Source: JBBQDZ01 sp038320185 (GTDB lineage: Bacteria; Actinomycetota; Thermoleophilia; Gaiellales; Gaiellaceae). From it: a stretch of DNA of 6,571 nucleotides. The stretch's first letter is position 1; every line of letters begins with the position of its first letter. The stretch covers positions 1 through 6,571 of the forward strand of contig JBBQDZ010000134.1 of the NCBI GenBank assembly GCA_038320185.1. The letters are read 5' to 3'. The notes under the pieces are model-generated. The model saw nothing but the letters and a program-made list of their open reading frames with translations, searched no databases and was not told the origin of the DNA. Below are positions 6,466 to 6,571 of the stretch, piece by piece. A program made the translations under genes and the position numbers.

Positions 6466-6470
6466 GGAGG
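6466..6470 (+). promoter_or_regulatory. Shine-Dalgarno sequence for the gene starting at 6477
   Basis: GGAGG lies 6 bases before ATG 6477. It is the strongest ribosome-binding site in the window and decides the start of the truncated last gene over the competing open frames in this stretch. Confidence 0.75.
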
Positions 6471-6476
6471 TGCGAG

Positions 6477-6571
6477 ATGAGACCTTCTTTGGCGACCGCC
6501 CCGCCGCCGGATGCGGCGGGAGATGCCCCGCGAAGCGCGAGGCTGTGGCTTGGAATCCTGAGTGCCGGCGC
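6477..6571 (+). CDS. N-terminus of an unidentified protein, cut by window end
   Basis: Thirty-one complete codons are open to the window edge from ATG 6477, behind a well-spaced GGAGG. The peptide starts with a Pro/Ala-rich, probably unstructured stretch (residues 6-17) and then reads ARLWLGILSAGA (21-32), which looks like the beginning of a membrane helix. This suggests a membrane protein such as a transporter, but too little is visible to name a family. It is more than 200 bases beyond the protease unit and is probably a separate transcription unit. Confidence 0.6.
   Translation, partial: MRPSLATAPPPDAAGDAPRSARLWLGILSAG

Noticed and set aside
6298..6480. A 60-codon frame starting at TTG 6298 whose stop overlaps ATG 6477 as ATGA
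   Set aside because: The start is weak and lacks a ribosome-binding site, no domain is recognised, and third-position GC falls off in its second half. The overlap is probably chance.
6320..6571. A frame open from ATG 6320 to the window end
   Set aside because: The product is Arg/Ser-rich with no hydrophobic or domain pattern, and there is no ribosome-binding site. The frame at 6477 has GGAGG and a plausible membrane-protein N-terminus.

Overview
The window is GC-rich, with codon third positions dominated by G and C, GTG and ATG starts, and all genes on the + strand. This composition and the gene families fit a high-GC Actinobacteriota genome. A Thermoleophilia/Gaiellales-type lineage is my best guess, but it is an inference from style and not from any phylogenetic marker. 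No RNA gene, CRISPR array, insertion sequence or phage gene was seen.

Layout: (1) positions 1-360 are the C-terminal third of a glycolate oxidase iron-sulfur subunit (glcF). (2) After 33 bases holding a perfect 8-bp hairpin, 394-2670 encodes a 758-residue membrane-anchored serine-carboxyl protease (MEROPS S53, sedolisin/kumamolisin type). It carries an extra N-terminal accessory domain. (3) 2690-3856 encodes a multi-pass membrane protein with a zinc ribbon at each end. Its core resembles PrsW intramembrane proteases, but most catalytic positions appear to be replaced. (4) 3853-4572 encodes a single-pass membrane protein homologous to the N-terminal part of the first protease. (5) 4569-6266 encodes a second S53 protease homologous to the rest of the first protease. 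(6) A gap of about 210 bases follows, then the start of a further gene with a good ribosome-binding site at 6477, cut by the window edge.

The central observation is that the four genes at 394-6266 form one compact unit: a 19-base gap, then two 4-base ATGA overlaps. Within this unit the same two modules, an anchored accessory domain and an S53 protease, occur twice: once fused in a single polypeptide and once as two adjacent, translationally coupled genes. The fused version suggests that the two separate proteins work as a pair at the outer face of the membrane. The zinc-ribbon/PrsW-like membrane protein lies between the fused and split versions. I infer a membrane-associated extracytoplasmic proteolysis system. 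Its substrate and trigger cannot be read from the sequence.
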